DNA from: Nymphaea colorata
Lineage: Eukaryota > Streptophyta > Magnoliopsida > Nymphaeales > Nymphaeaceae
Direction of reading: 5' to 3'
DNA: 33,262 nucleotides
Assembly (NCBI RefSeq): GCF_008831285.2
Contig: NW_022204776.1
Coordinates: forward strand, 1 to 33,262
Both the position numbers and the translations under genes were made by a program. Shown in pieces: positions 8,884 to 23,278 of this stretch. Each line of letters starts with the position of its first letter. Position 1 is the stretch's first letter. Under the pieces are notes generated by a model, which was not told where the DNA came from, ran no database searches, and saw only the letters and a program-made list of their open reading frames with translations.

Positions 8884-11800
8884 CTTAATCTAGCAATATG
8901 GATGTAACAACAAGTTAAGCACATTCAATTAAGTATGTGTGATCATTTGAATCACTTAAATCGCACTTGTATTGATACGAACTTGTGATTTCAATCATTT
9001 AGATCGTGCACTATAGTTGTAACAATAAATTCAACTCATCGGACTAACTACACGCGTTTGTATCCACATGAACATGTGATTTCAATCATTTAAATCATTC
9101 ATTATATATGTATTCCAAACGAACTTCTGGTATCAAAGCCACTAGGTCATTCTATACGTAAGTAAGAAATGGTCACGCACATTCAATTAAATACAAGTGA
9201 TCAATTATATGTAATAACAAGTGAAAATGAATCACTTAATCTCTCAATTAAATATAAGTGATCAAATATATGTAATAACAAGTGAAACACATTAGGTTAC
9301 TTACAAGACACCAAATGAATCACTCCAATATCATTCATTTTCATACAAACCTATGATTTTAATCTACTAAATCATTTAATATAGACGTAACAACAAGTTA
9401 AGCACATTCAATTACGTATGTGTGATAAAATGAATCACTTAAATCCCACTCGTATTGATACGAACTTGTGATTTCAATTCCTTACATCGATCACCATAGA
9501 TGTAAGAACTAGTTCAACTTATTGAACTAACTACAAGGGATCAAACTAATGCATAGGTCTCCTTTATATCCATACAAACTTGTAAGTTTTAATCATTTAA
9601 ATCATTGATCAAAGATGTAATAACAAGTGAAACACAATAGGTTAACTACAAGACACCAAATGAATCACTCAATCTCATTCATTTTCGCACAAACTTGTGA
9701 TTTCAATCTACTAAATCATTTATTATAGACGTAACAACAAGTTAAACACATTCAATTAAGTATGCATGATTATATGAATCACTTAAATCTCACTTGTATT
9801 CGTACGAACATGTGATTTCAATCCTTTAGAACGTTCCCTATAGATGTAACAACAAATTCAACTCATCGGACTAACTACACGTGTACAAATATAGTGACTT
9901 CAACCATTTGATCCATATAAACTTGTGATTTCAACCATTTAAATCATTCATTATAGATGTAATAACAAGTGAAATACATTAGATTAACTATAAGGGACCA
10001 ATATAGTGACTTGACTCTCATTCATTTCCAAACGGACTTCTTTTTTCAAGCCACTAAGTCATTCTATACGTATGTAACAAATGGTTACGCACATTCAATT
10101 AAATATAAGTTATCAAATGTATGTAAGAACAAGTAAAAATGAATCACATAATCTCTCGATTAAACATAAGTGATCAAATGTATGTAATAACAAGTGAAAC
10201 ACATTAAGTTACCTGTAAGACACCAAATGAATCACTCGAATCCCATTCATTTTCATATAAACCTATGATTTGAATTTACTAAATCATTTAATATAAACGT
10301 AACAACAAGTTAAGTACATTCAATTAAATATGCGTGATCAATTGAATCACTTAAATCCCACTCGTATTGATGTGAACTTGTGCATCGATCACTATAGATG
10401 TAACAACATGTTCAACTTATCGTACAAACTAGAAAGGATCAAACTAATGCATAGGTCTCCTTTATATCCATATAAACTTGTGAGTTTTAATTATTTAAAT
10501 CATTGATCATGGATGTAATAACATGTGAAACACGTTAGGTTAACTATAAGACACAAATGAATCACTCGAATCACATTCATTTTCATACAAACTTGTGATT
10601 TCAGTTCACTTAATCAAGCAACATGGATGTAACAATAAGTTAAGCACATTCAATTAAGTATGTGTGATCATTTGAGTCACTTAAATCGCACTTGTATTGA
10701 TACGAACTTGTAATTTCAATCCTTTAGATCGTGCACTATAGTCGTACCAATACGAGTCAGATTTAAGTGATTCATATGATCACGCATACTTTATTGAATG
10801 TACTTGACTTATTGTTATATCCATGTTAAATGATTTAGTAGATTGAAATCACAGGCTTGCATGAAAATGAATGAGATTTGAGTGATTCATTTGGTGCCCT
10901 ATTGTTAACCTAATTCACTTGTTAAGCACATTCAATTAAATTACAAGTGAAACACATTAGGTTAACTATATGACACCAAATGAATCACTTGTTAAGGACA
11001 TCCGTATTAAGAATCATTATAAATGTAACAACTAGTGAAACACATTAGGTAAACCATAAGACACCAAATGAATCACTCGAATCTCATTCATTTTCATACA
11101 AACTTGTGATTTCGATCTACTAAATCATTTAATATAGATGTAACAACAAGTTAAACACATTCAATTAAGCATGCATGATCATATGAATCATTTAAATCTC
11201 ACTTGTATTGGTACGAACGCGTGATTTCAATCCTTTAGATCGTTCACTATAGATGTAACAACAAATTCAACTCATCGGACTAATTACACGCATTCAAAGT
11301 AATGCATAGATCCCATTTGTATCCATATGAACTTGCGATTTCAATCATTCAAATCATTCATTATAGATGTAATGACAAGTGAAATACACTAGATTAACTG
11401 TAAGGGACCAACTTAATGACCTGACTCTCATTCATTTCCAACGAACTTCTTATTTCAAGCCACTAAGTCATTCTATACGTATGTAACAAATGGCTACGCA
11501 CACTCAATTAAATATATTGATCAAATATATGTAATAACAAGTGAAAATGAATCATTTAATCTCTCAATTAAATATATGTGATCAAATATATGTAATAACA
11601 AGTGAAACATATTAGGTTACCTACAAGACACCAAATGAATCACTCAAATCTCATTCATTTCCATACAAACCTATGATTTCAATATACTAAATCATTTAAT
11701 ATAGACGTAACAACAAGTTAAGCACATTCAATTAAGTATGCGTGATCAAATGAATCACTTAAATCTCACTCGTATCGAGACGAGTGATTTAGTGTGCGTA

Positions 11801-12035
11801 TGGATACAAATGAATGAGATGTAACAACATGTTCAACTTATTGAACAAACTACAAGGGATCAAACTAAACTAATCCATAGGTCTCCTTTACATCCATATA
11901 AACTTGTGAGTTTTTATCGTTTAAATCGTTGATCATAGATGTCATAACGAGTGAAACACATTAGGTTAATTATAAGACACCAAATGAATCACTCAAATCT
12001 CATTTATTTTCACACAAACTTGTGATTTGAATTCA
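8884..12035 (+). repeat. Higher-order unit 3 (3152 bp)
   Basis: Full length. It has CATTTGATCC, shared only with unit 4. It also carries the linked pair ATTCAAATC (about 11347) and AATGACAAG (about 11372), which reappears intact in unit 9. Confidence 0.97.
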
Positions 12036-14830
12036 CTTAATCTAGCAATATGGATGTAACAACAAGTTAAGCACATTCAATTAAGTATGTGTGATCATTT
12101 GAATCACTTAAATCGCACTTGTATTGATAGAACTTGTGATTTCAATCATTTAGATCGTGCACTATAGTTGTAACAATAAATTCAACTCATCGGACTAACT
12201 ACACGCGTTTGTATCCACATGAACATGTGATTTCAATCATTTAAATCATTCATTATATATGTATTCCAAACGAACTTCTGGTATCAAAGCCACTAGGTCA
12301 TTCTATACGTAAGTAAGAAATGGTCACGCACATTCAATTAAATACAAGTGATCAATTATATGTAATAACAAGTGAAAATCAATCACTTAATCTCTCAATA
12401 AATATAAGTGATCAAATATATGTAATAACAAGTGAAACACATTAGGTTACTTACAAGACACCAAATGAATCACTCCAATATCATTCATTTTCATACAAAC
12501 TATGATTTAATCTACTAAATCATTTAATATAGAGTAACAACAAGTTAAGCACATTCAATTACGTATGTGATAAATGAATCACTTAAATCCACTGTATTGA
12601 TACGAACATGTGATTTCAATCCTTTAGAACGTTCCTATAGATGTAACAACAAATTCAACTCATCGGACTAACTACACGTGTACAAATATAGTGACTTCAA
12701 CCATTTGATCCATATAAACTTGTGATTTCAACCATTTAAATCATTCATTATAGATGTAATAACAAGTGAAATACATTAGATTAACTATAAGGGACCAATA
12801 TAGTGACTTGACTCATTCATTTCCAAACGGACTTCTTTTTTCAACCACTAAGTCATTCTATACGTATGTAACAAATGGTTACGCACATTCAATTAAATAT
12901 AAGTTATCAAATGTATGTAAGAACAAGTAAAAATGAATCACATAATCTCTCGATTAAACATAAGTGATCAAATGTATGTAATAACAAGTGAAACACATTA
13001 AGTTACCTGTAAGACACCAAATGAATCACTCGAATCCCATTCATTTTCATATAAACCTATGATTTGAATTTACTAAATCATTTAATATAAACGTAACAAC
13101 AAGTTAAGTACATTCAATTAAATATGCGTGATCAATTGAATCACTTAAATCCCACTCGTATTGATGTGAACTTGTGCATCGATCACTATAGATGTAACAA
13201 CATGTTCAACTTATCGTACAAACTAGAAAGGATCAAACTAATGCATAGGTCTCCTTTATATCCATATAAACTTGTGAGTTTTAATTATTTAAATCATTGA
13301 TCATGGATGTAATAACATGTGAAACACGTTAGGTTAACTATAAGACACCAAATGAATCACTCGAATCACATTCATTTTCATACAAACTTGTGATTTCAGT
13401 TCACTTAATCAAGCAACATGGATGTAACAATAAGTTAAGCACATTCAATTAAGTATGTGTGATCATTTGAATCACTTAAATCGCACTTGTATTGATACGA
13501 ACTTGTAATTTCAATCCTTTAGATCGTGCACTATAGTCGTACCAATACGAGTCAGATTTAAGTGATTCATATGATCACGCATACTTTATTGAATGTACTT
13601 GACTTATTGTTATATCCATGTTAAATGATTTAGTAGATTGAAATCACAGGCTTGCATGAAAATGAATGAGATTTGAGTGATTCATTTGGTGCCCTATTGT
13701 TAACCTAATTCACTTGTTAAGCACATTCAATTAAATTACAAGTGAAACACATTAGGTTAACTATATGACACCAAATGAATCACTTGTTAAGGACATCCGT
13801 ATTAAGAATCATTATAAATGTAACAACTAGTGAAACACATTAGGTAAACCATAAGACACCAAATGAATCACTCGAATCTCATTCATTTTCATACAAACTT
13901 GTGATTTCGATCTACTAAATCATTTAATATAGATGTAACAACAAGTTAAACACATTCAATTAAGCATGCATGATCATATGAATCATTTAAATCTCACTTG
14001 TATTGGTACGAACGCGTGATTTCAATCCTTTAGATCGTTCACTATAGATGTAACAACAAATTCAACTCATCGGACTAATTACACGCATTCAAAGTAATGC
14101 ATAGATCCCATTTGTATCCATATGAACTTGCGATTTCAATCATTAAATCATTCATTATAGATGTAATAACAAGTGAAATACACTAGATTAACTGTAAGGG
14201 ACCAACTTAATGACCTGACTCTCATTCATTTCCAAACGAACTTCTTATTTCAAGCCACTAAGTCATTCTATACGTATGTAACAAATGGCTACGCACACTC
14301 AATTAAATATATTGATCAAATATATGTAATAACAAGTGAAAATGAATCATTTAATCTCTCAATTAAATATATGTGATCAAATATATGTAATAACAAGTGA
14401 AACATATTAGGTTACCTACAAGACACCAAATGAATCACTCAAATCTCATTCATTTCCATACAAACCTATGATTTCAATATACTAAATCATTTAATATAGA
14501 CGTAACAACAAGTTAAGCACATTCAATTAAGTATGCGTGATCAAATGAATCACTTAAATCTCACTCGTATCGAGACGAGTGATTTAGTGTGCGTATGGAT
14601 ACAAATGAATGAGATGTAACAACATGTTCAACTTATTGAACAAACTACAAGGGATCAAACTAAACTAATCCATAGGTCTCCTTTACATCCATATAAACTT
14701 GTGAGTTTTTATCGTTTAAATCGTTGATCATAGATGTCATAACGAGTGAAACACATTAGGTTAATTATAAGACACCAAATGAATCACTCAAATCTCATTT
14801 ATTTTCACACAAACTTGTGATTTGAATTCA
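12036..14830 (+). repeat. Higher-order unit 4 (2795 bp, three monomers deleted)
   Basis: It lacks 344 bp relative to unit 3, joined inside TACGAAC at about 12601-12607. In unit 3 the equivalent positions are the TACGAAC copies near 9459 and 9803. The loss is three 115-bp monomers minus one base. A further dozen or so single-base losses cluster just upstream (about 12390-12600). Confidence 0.95.
12386..12640. other. Deletion join of unit 4 with clustered single-base losses
   Basis: Compared with unit 3, this stretch has CTCAATAAAT for CTCAATTAAAT, CAAACTATGATTTAATC for CAAACCTATGATTTTAATC, and AGAGTAAC for AGACGTAAC. It also has GTATGTGATAAATG for GTATGTGTGATAAAATG, and CCACTGTATTG for CCCACTCGTATTG. 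The changes are losses, not substitutions. The join at TACGAAC follows within a few bases. Confidence 0.85.
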
Positions 14831-17800
14831 CTTAATCTAGCAATATGGATGTAACAACAAGTTAAGCACATTCAATTAAGTATGTGTGATCATTTGAATC
14901 ACTTAAATCGCACTTGTATTGATACGAACTTGTGATTTCAATCATTTAGATCGTGCACTATAGTTGTAACAATAAATTCAACTCATCGGACTAACTACAC
15001 GCGTTTGTATCCACATGAACATGTGATTTCAATCATTTAAATCATTCATTATATATGTATTCCAAACGAACTTCTGGTATCAAAGCCACTAGGTCATTCT
15101 ATACGTAAGTAAGAAATGGTCACGCACATTCAATTAAATACAAGTGATCAATTATATGTAATAACAAGTGAAAATGAATCACTTAATCTCTCAATTAAAT
15201 ATAAGTGATCAAATATATGTAATAACAAGTGAAACACATTAGGTTACTTACAAGACACCAAATGAATCACTCCAATATCATTCATTTTCATACAAACCTA
15301 TGATTTTAATCTACTAAATCATTTAATATAGACGTAACAACAAGTTAAGCACATTCAATTACGTATGTGTGATAAAATGAATCACTTAAATCCCACTCGT
15401 ATTGATACGAACTTGTGATTTCAATTCCTTACATCGATCACCATAGATGTAAGAACTAGTTCAACTTATTGAACTAACTACAAGGGATCAAACTAATGCA
15501 TAGGTCTCCTTTATATCCATACAAACTTGTAAGTTTTAATCATTTAAATCATTGATCAAAGATGTAATAACAAGTGAAACACAATAGGTTAACTACAAGA
15601 CACCAAATGAATCACTCGAATCTCATTCATTTTCGCACAAACTTGTGATTTCAATCTACTAAATCATTTATTATAGACGTAACAACAAGTTAAACACATT
15701 CAATTAAGTATGCATGATTATATGAATCACTTAAATCTCACTTGTATTCGTACGAACATGTGATTTCAATCCTTTAGAACGTTCCCTATAGATGTAACAA
15801 CAAATTCAACTCATCGGACTAACTACACGTGTACAAATATAGTGACTTCAACCATTTGTATCCATATAAACTTGTGATTTCAACCATTTAAATCATTCAT
15901 TATAGATGTAATAACAAGTGAAATACATTAGATTAACTATAAGGGACCAATATAGTGACTTGACTCTCATTCATTTCCAAACGGACTTCTTTTTTCAAGC
16001 CACTAAGTCATTCTATACGTATGTAACAAATGGTTACGCACATTCAATTAAATATAAGTTATCAAATGTATGTAAGAACAAGTAAAAATGAATCACATAA
16101 TCTCTCGATTAAACATAAGTGATCAAATGTATGTAATAACAAGTGAAACACATTAAGTTACCTGTAAGACACCAAATGAATCACTCGAATCCATTCATTT
16201 TCATATAAACCTATGATTTGAATTTACTAAATCATTTAATATAAACGTAACAACAAGTTAAGTACATTCAATTAAATATGCGTGATCAATTGAATCACTT
16301 AAATCCCACTCGTATTGATGTGAACTTGTGCATCGATCACTATAGATGTAACAACATGTTCAACTTATCGTACAAACTAGAAAGGATCAAACTAATGCAT
16401 AGGTCTCCTTTATATCCATATAAACTTGTGAGTTTTAATTATTTAAATCATTGATCATGGATGTAATAACATGTGAAACACGTTAGGTTAACTATAAGAC
16501 ACCAAATGAATCACTCGAATCACATTCATTTTCATACAAACTTGTGATTTCAGTTCACTTAATCAAGCAACATGGATGTAACAATAAGTTAAGCACATTC
16601 AATTAAGTATGTGTGATCATTTGAATCACTTAAATCGCACTTGTATTGATACGAACTTGTAATTTCAATCCTTTAGATCGTGCACTATAGTCGTACCAAT
16701 ACGAGTCAGATTTAAGTGATTCATATGATCACGCATACTTTATTGAATGTACTTGACTTATTGTTATATCCATGTTAAATGATTTAGTAGATTGAAATCA
16801 CAGGCTTGCATGAAAATGAATGAGATTTGAGTGATTCATTTGGTGCCCTATTGTTAACCTAATTCACTTGTTAAGCACATTCAATTAAATTACAAGTGAA
16901 ACACATTAGGTTAACTATATGACACCAAATGAATCACTTGTTAAGGACATCCGTATTAAGAATCATTATAAATGTAACAACTAGTGAAACACATTAGGTA
17001 AACCATAAGACACCAAATGAATCACTCGAATCTCATTCATTTTCATACAAACTTGTGATTTCGATCTACTAAATCATTTAATATAGATGTAACAACAAGT
17101 TAACACATTCAATTAAGCATGCATGATCATATGAATCATTTAAATCTCACTTGTATTGGTACGAACGCGTGATTTCAATCCTTTAGATCGTTCACTATAG
17201 ATGTAACAACAAATTCAACTCATCGGACTAATTACACGCATTCAAAGTAATGCATAGATCCCATTTGTATCCATATGAACTTGCGATTTCAATCATTTAA
17301 ATCATTCATTATAGATGTAATAACAAGTGAAATACACTAGATTAACTGTAAGGGACCAACTTAATGACCTGACTCTCATTCATTTCCAAACGAACTTCTT
17401 ATTTCAAGCCACTAAGTCATTCTATACGTATGTAACAAATGGCTACGCACACTCAATTAAATATATTGATCAAATATATGTAATAACAAGTGAAAATGAA
17501 TCATTTAATCTCTCAATTAAATATATGTGATCAAATATATGTAATAACAAGTGAAACATATTAGGTTACCTACAAGACACCAAATGAATCACTCAAATCT
17601 CATTCATTTCCATACAAACCTATGATTTCAATATACTAAATCATTTAATATAGACGTAACAACAAGTTAAGCACATTCAATTAAGTATGCGTGATCAAAT
17701 GAATCACTTAAATCTCACTCGTATGAGACGAGTGATTTAGTGTGCGTATGGATACAAATGAATGAGATGTAACAACATGTTCAACTTATTGAACAAACTA

Positions 17801-17981
17801 CAAGGGATCAAACTAAACTAATCCATAGGTCTCCTTTACATCCATATAAACTTGTGAGTTTTTATCGTTTAAATCGTTGATCATAGATGTCATAACGAGT
17901 GAAACACATTAGGTTAATTATAAGACACCAAATGAATCACTCAAATCTCATTTATTTTCACAAACTTGTGATTTGAATTCA
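14831..17981 (+). repeat. Higher-order unit 5 (3151 bp)
   Basis: Full length. It has CATTTGTATCC, as do units 7, 9 and 10. Near its end the small palindrome has lost a C (CTCGTATGAGACGAG, about 17718), a change shared with unit 6. Confidence 0.97.
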
Positions 17982-20196
17982 CTTAATCTAGCAATATGGA
18001 TGTAACAACAAGTTAAGCACATTCAATTAAGTATGTGTGATCATTTGAATCACTTAAATCGCACTTGTATTGATACGAACTTGTGATTTCAATCTTTAGA
18101 TCGTGCACTATAGTTGTAACAATAAATTCAACTCATCGGACTAACTACACGCTTTGTATCCACATGAAATGTGATTTCAATCATTTAAATCATTCATTAT
18201 ATATGTATTCCAAACGAACTTCTTATCAAAGCCACTAGTCATTCTATACGTAGTAAAATGGTACGCACATTCAATTAAATATAAGTTATCAATGTATGTA
18301 AGAACAAGTAAAATGAATCACATAATCTCTCGATTAAACATAAGTGATCAAATGTATGTAATAACAAGTGAAACACATTAAGTTACCTGTAAGACACCAA
18401 ATGAATCACTCGAATCCATTCATTTTCATATAACCTATGATTTGAATTACTAATCATTTAATATAACGTAACACAAGTTAAGTACATTCAATTAAATATG
18501 CGTGATCAATTGAATCACTTAAATCCACTCGTATTGATGTGAACTTTGCATCGATCACTATAATGTAACAAATGTTCAACTTATCGTACAAACTAGAAAG
18601 GATCAAACTAATGCATAGGTCTCCTTTATATCCATATAAACTTGTGAGTTTTAATTATTTAAATCATTGATCATGGATGTAATAACATGTGAAACACGTT
18701 AGGTAACTATAAGACACAAATGAATCACTCGAATCACATTCATTTTCATACAAACTTGTGATTTCAGTTCACTTAATCAAGCACATGGATGTAACAATAA
18801 GTTAAGCACATTCAATTAAGTATGTGTGATCATTTGAATCACTTAAATCGCACTTGTATTGATACGAACTTGTAATTTCAATCCTTTAGATCGTGCACTA
18901 TAGTCGTACCAATACGAGTCAGATTTAAGTGATTCATATGATCACGCATACTTTATTGAATGTACTTGACTTATTGTTATATCCATGTTAAATGATTTAG
19001 TAGATTGAAATCACAGGCTTGCATGAAAATGAATGAGATTTGAGTGATTCATTTGGTGCCCTATTGTTAACCTAATTCACTTGTTAAGCACATTCAATTA
19101 AATTACAAGTGAAACACATTAGGTTAACTATATGACACCAAATGAATCACTTGTTAAGGACATCCGTATTAAGAATCATTATAAATGTAACAACTAGTGA
19201 AACACATTAGGTAAACCATAAGACACCAAATGAATCACTCGAATCTCATTCATTTTCATACAAACTTGTGATTTCGATCTACTAAATCATTTAATATAGA
19301 TGTAACAACAAGTTAAACACATTCAATTAAGCATGCATGATCATATGAATCATTTAAATCTCACTTGTATTGGTACGAACGCGTGATTTCAATCCTTTAG
19401 ATCGTTCACTATAGATGTAACAACAAATTCAACTCATCGGACTAATTACACGCATTCAAAGTAATGCATAGATCCCATTTGTATCCATATGAACTTGCGA
19501 TTTCAATCATTTAAATCATTCATTATAGATGTAATAACAAGTGAAATACACTAGATTAACTGTAAGGACCAACTTAATGACCTGACTCTCATTCATTTCC
19601 AAACGAACTTCTTATTTCAAGCCACTAAGTCATTCTATACGTATGTAACAAATGGCTACGCACACTCAATTAAATATATTGATCAAATATATGTAATAAC
19701 AAGTGAAAATGAATCATTTAATCTCTCAATTAAATATATGTGATCAAATATATGTAATAACAAGTGAAACATATTAGGTTACCTACAAGACACCAAATGA
19801 ATCACTCAAATCTCATTCATTTCCATACAAACCTATGATTTCAATATACTAAATCATTTAATATAGACGTAACAACAAGTTAAGCACATTCAATTAAGTA
19901 TGCGTGATCAAATGAATCACTTAAATCTCACTCGTATGAGACGAGTGATTTAGTGTGCGTATGGATACAAATGAATGAGATGTAACAACATGTTCAACTT
20001 ATTGAACAAACTACAAGGGATCAAACTAAACTAATCCATAGGTCTCCTTTACATCCATATAAACTTGTGAGTTTTTATCGTTTAAATCGTTGATCATAGA
20101 TGTCATAACGAGTGAAACACATTAGGTTAATTATAAGACACCAAATGAATCACTCAAATCTCATTTATTTTCACACAAACTTGTGATTTGAATTCA
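17982..20196 (+). repeat. Higher-order unit 6 (2215 bp, one block deleted)
   Basis: It is about 936 bp short. The main join lies at about 18215-18260, where block A (CGTAAGTAAG) switches to the equivalent place in block B (CGTATGTAAC). In unit 3 those two places are 912 bp apart. The remaining 24 or so bases are scattered single-base losses between about 18090 and 18790. The rest of the unit (18800-20196) is clean. Confidence 0.95.
18090..18790. other. Deletion join of unit 6 with clustered single-base losses
   Basis: Examples are CAATCTTTAG for CAATCATTTAG, CACGCTTTG for CACGCGTTTG, GAATTACTAATC for GAATTTACTAAATC, and ACGTAACACAAG for ACGTAACAACAAG. Others are GAACTTTGCATC for GAACTTGTGCATC, and AAGCACATGG for AAGCAACATGG. 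More than twenty losses occur in 700 bp, against almost none in the flanking kilobases. Confidence 0.85.
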
Positions 20197-23100
20197 CTTA
20201 ATCTAGCAATATGGATGTAACAACAAGTTAAGCACATTCAATTAAGTATGTGTGATCATTTGAATCACTTAAATCGCACTTGTATTGATACGAACTTGTG
20301 ATTTCAATCATTTAGATCGTGCACTATAGTTGTAACAATAAATTCAACTCATCGGACTAACTACACGCGTTTGTATCCACATGAACATGTGATTTCAATC
20401 ATTTAAATCATTCATTATATATGTATTCCAAACGAACTTCTGGTATCAAAGCCACTAGGTCATTCTATACGTAAGTAAGAAATGGTCACGCACATTCAAT
20501 TAAATACAAGTGATCAATTATATGTAATAACAAGTGAAAATGAATCACTTAATCTCTCAATTAAATATAAGTGATCAAATATATGTAATAACAAGTGAAA
20601 CACATTAGGTTACTTACAAGACACCAAATGAATCACTCCAATATCATTCATTTTCATACAAACCTATGATTTTAATCTACTAAATCATTTAATATAGACG
20701 TAACAACAAGTTAAGCACATTCAATTACGTATGTGTGATAAAATGAATCACTTAAATCCCACTCGTATTGATACGAACTTGTGATTTCAATTCCTTACAT
20801 CGATCACCATAGATGTAAGAACTAGTTCAACTTATTGAACTAACTACAAGGGATCAAACTAATGCATAGGTCTCCTTTATATCCATACAAACTTGTAAGT
20901 TTTAATCATTTAAATCATTGATCAAAGATGTAATAACAAGTGAAACACAATAGGTTAACTACAAGACACCAAATGAATCACTCGAATCTCATTCATTTTC
21001 GCACAAACTTGTGATTTCAATCTACTAAATCATTTATTATAGACGTAACAACAAGTTAAACACATTCAATTAAGTATGCATGATTATATGAATCACTTAA
21101 ATCTCACTTGTATTCGTACGAACATGTGATTTCAATCCTTTAGAACGTTCCCTATAGATGTAACAACAAATTCAACTCATCGGACTAACTACACGTGTAC
21201 AAATATAGTGACTTCAACCATTTGTATCCATATAAACTTGTGATTTCAACCATTTAAATCATTCATTATAGATGTAATAACAAGTGAAATACATTAGATT
21301 AACTATAAGGGACCAATATAGTGACTTGACTCTCATTCATTTCCAAACGGACTTCTTTTTTCAAGCCACTAAGTCATTCTATACGTATGTAACAAATGGT
21401 TACGCACATTCAATTAAATATAAGTTATCAAATGTATGTAAGAACAAGTAAAAATGAATCACATAATCTCTCGATTAAACATAAGTGATCAAATGTATGT
21501 AATAACAAGTGAAACACATTAAGTTACCTGTAAGACACCAAATGAATCACTCGAATCCCATTCATTTTCATATAAACCTATGATTTGAATTTACTAAATC
21601 ATTTAATATAAACGTAACAACAAGTTAAGTACATTCAATTAAATATGCGTGATCAATTGAATCACTTAAATCCCACTCGTATTGATGTGAACTTGTGCAT
21701 CGATCACTATAGATGTAACAACATGTTCAACTTATCGTACAAACTAGAAAGGATCAAACTAATGCATAGGTCTCCTTTATATCCATATAAACTTGTGAGT
21801 TTTAATTATTTAAATCATTGATCATGGATGTAATAACATGTGAAACACGTTAGGTTAACTATAAGACACCAAATGAATCACTCGAATCACATTCATTTTC
21901 ATACAAACTTGTGATTTCAGTTCACTTAATCAAGCAACATGGATGTAACAATAAGTTAAGCACATTCAATTAAGTATGTGTGATCATTTGAATCACTTAA
22001 ATCGCACTTGTATTGATACGAACTTGTAATTTCAATCCTTTAGATCGTGCACTATAGTCGTACCAATACGAGTCAGATTTAAGTGATTCATATGATCACG
22101 CATACTTTATTGAATGTACTTGACTTATTGTTATATCCATGTTAAATGATTTAGTAGATTGAAATCACAGGCTTGCATGAAAATGAATGAGATTTGAGTG
22201 ATTCATTTGGTGCCTATTGTTAACTAATTCACTTGTTAAGCACATTCAATTAAATTACAAGTGAAACACATTAGGTTAACTATATAACAAATGAACACTT
22301 TAAACATAAGACACCAAATGAATCACTCGAATCTCATTCATTTCATACAAACTTGTGATTTCGATCTACTAAATCATTTAATATAGATGTAACAACAAGT
22401 TAACACATTCAATTAAGCATGCATGATCATATGAATCATTTAAATCTCACTTGTATTGGTACGAACGCGTGATTTCAATCCTTTAGATCGTTCACTATAG
22501 ATGTAACAACAATTCAACTCATCGGACTATTACACGCATTCAAAGTAATGCATAGATCCCATTTGTATCCATATGAACTTGCGATTTCAATCATTCAAAT
22601 CATTCATTATAGATGTAATACAAGTGAAATACACTAGATTAACTGTAAGGGACCAACTTAATGACCTGACTCTCATTCATTTCCAACGAACTTCTTATTT
22701 CAAGCCCTAAGTCATTCTATACGTATGTAACAAATGGCTACGCACACTCAATTAAATATATTGATCAAATATATGTAATAACAAGTGAAAATGAATCATT
22801 TAATCTCTCAATTAAATATATGTGATCAAATATATGTAATAACAAGTGAAACATATTAGGTTACCTACAAGACACCAAATGAATCACTAAATCTCATTCA
22901 TTTCCATACAAACCTATGATTTCAATATACTAAATCATTTAATATAGACGTAACAACAAGTTAAGCACATTCAATTAAGTATGCGTGATCAAATGAATCA
23001 CTTAAATCTCACTCGTATCGAGACGAGTGATTTAGTGTGCGTATGGATACAAATGAATGAGATGTAACAACATGTTCAACTTATTGAACAAACTACAAGG

Positions 23101-23278
23101 GATCAAACTAAACTAATCCATAGGTCTCCTTTACATCCATATAAACTTGTGAGTTTTTATCGTTTAAATCGTTGATCATAGATGTCATAACGAGTGAAAC
23201 ACATTAGGTTAATTATAAGACACCAAATGAATCACTCAAATCTCATTTATTTTCACACAAACTTGTGATTTGAATTCA
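20197..23278 (+). repeat. Higher-order unit 7 (3082 bp)
   Basis: Clean up to about 22210. It then has a ragged loss at about 22283-22305, at the same site as the clean deletion of unit 9, plus scattered single-base losses to about 22890. It carries ATTCAAATC, as units 3 and 9 do. Confidence 0.95.
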
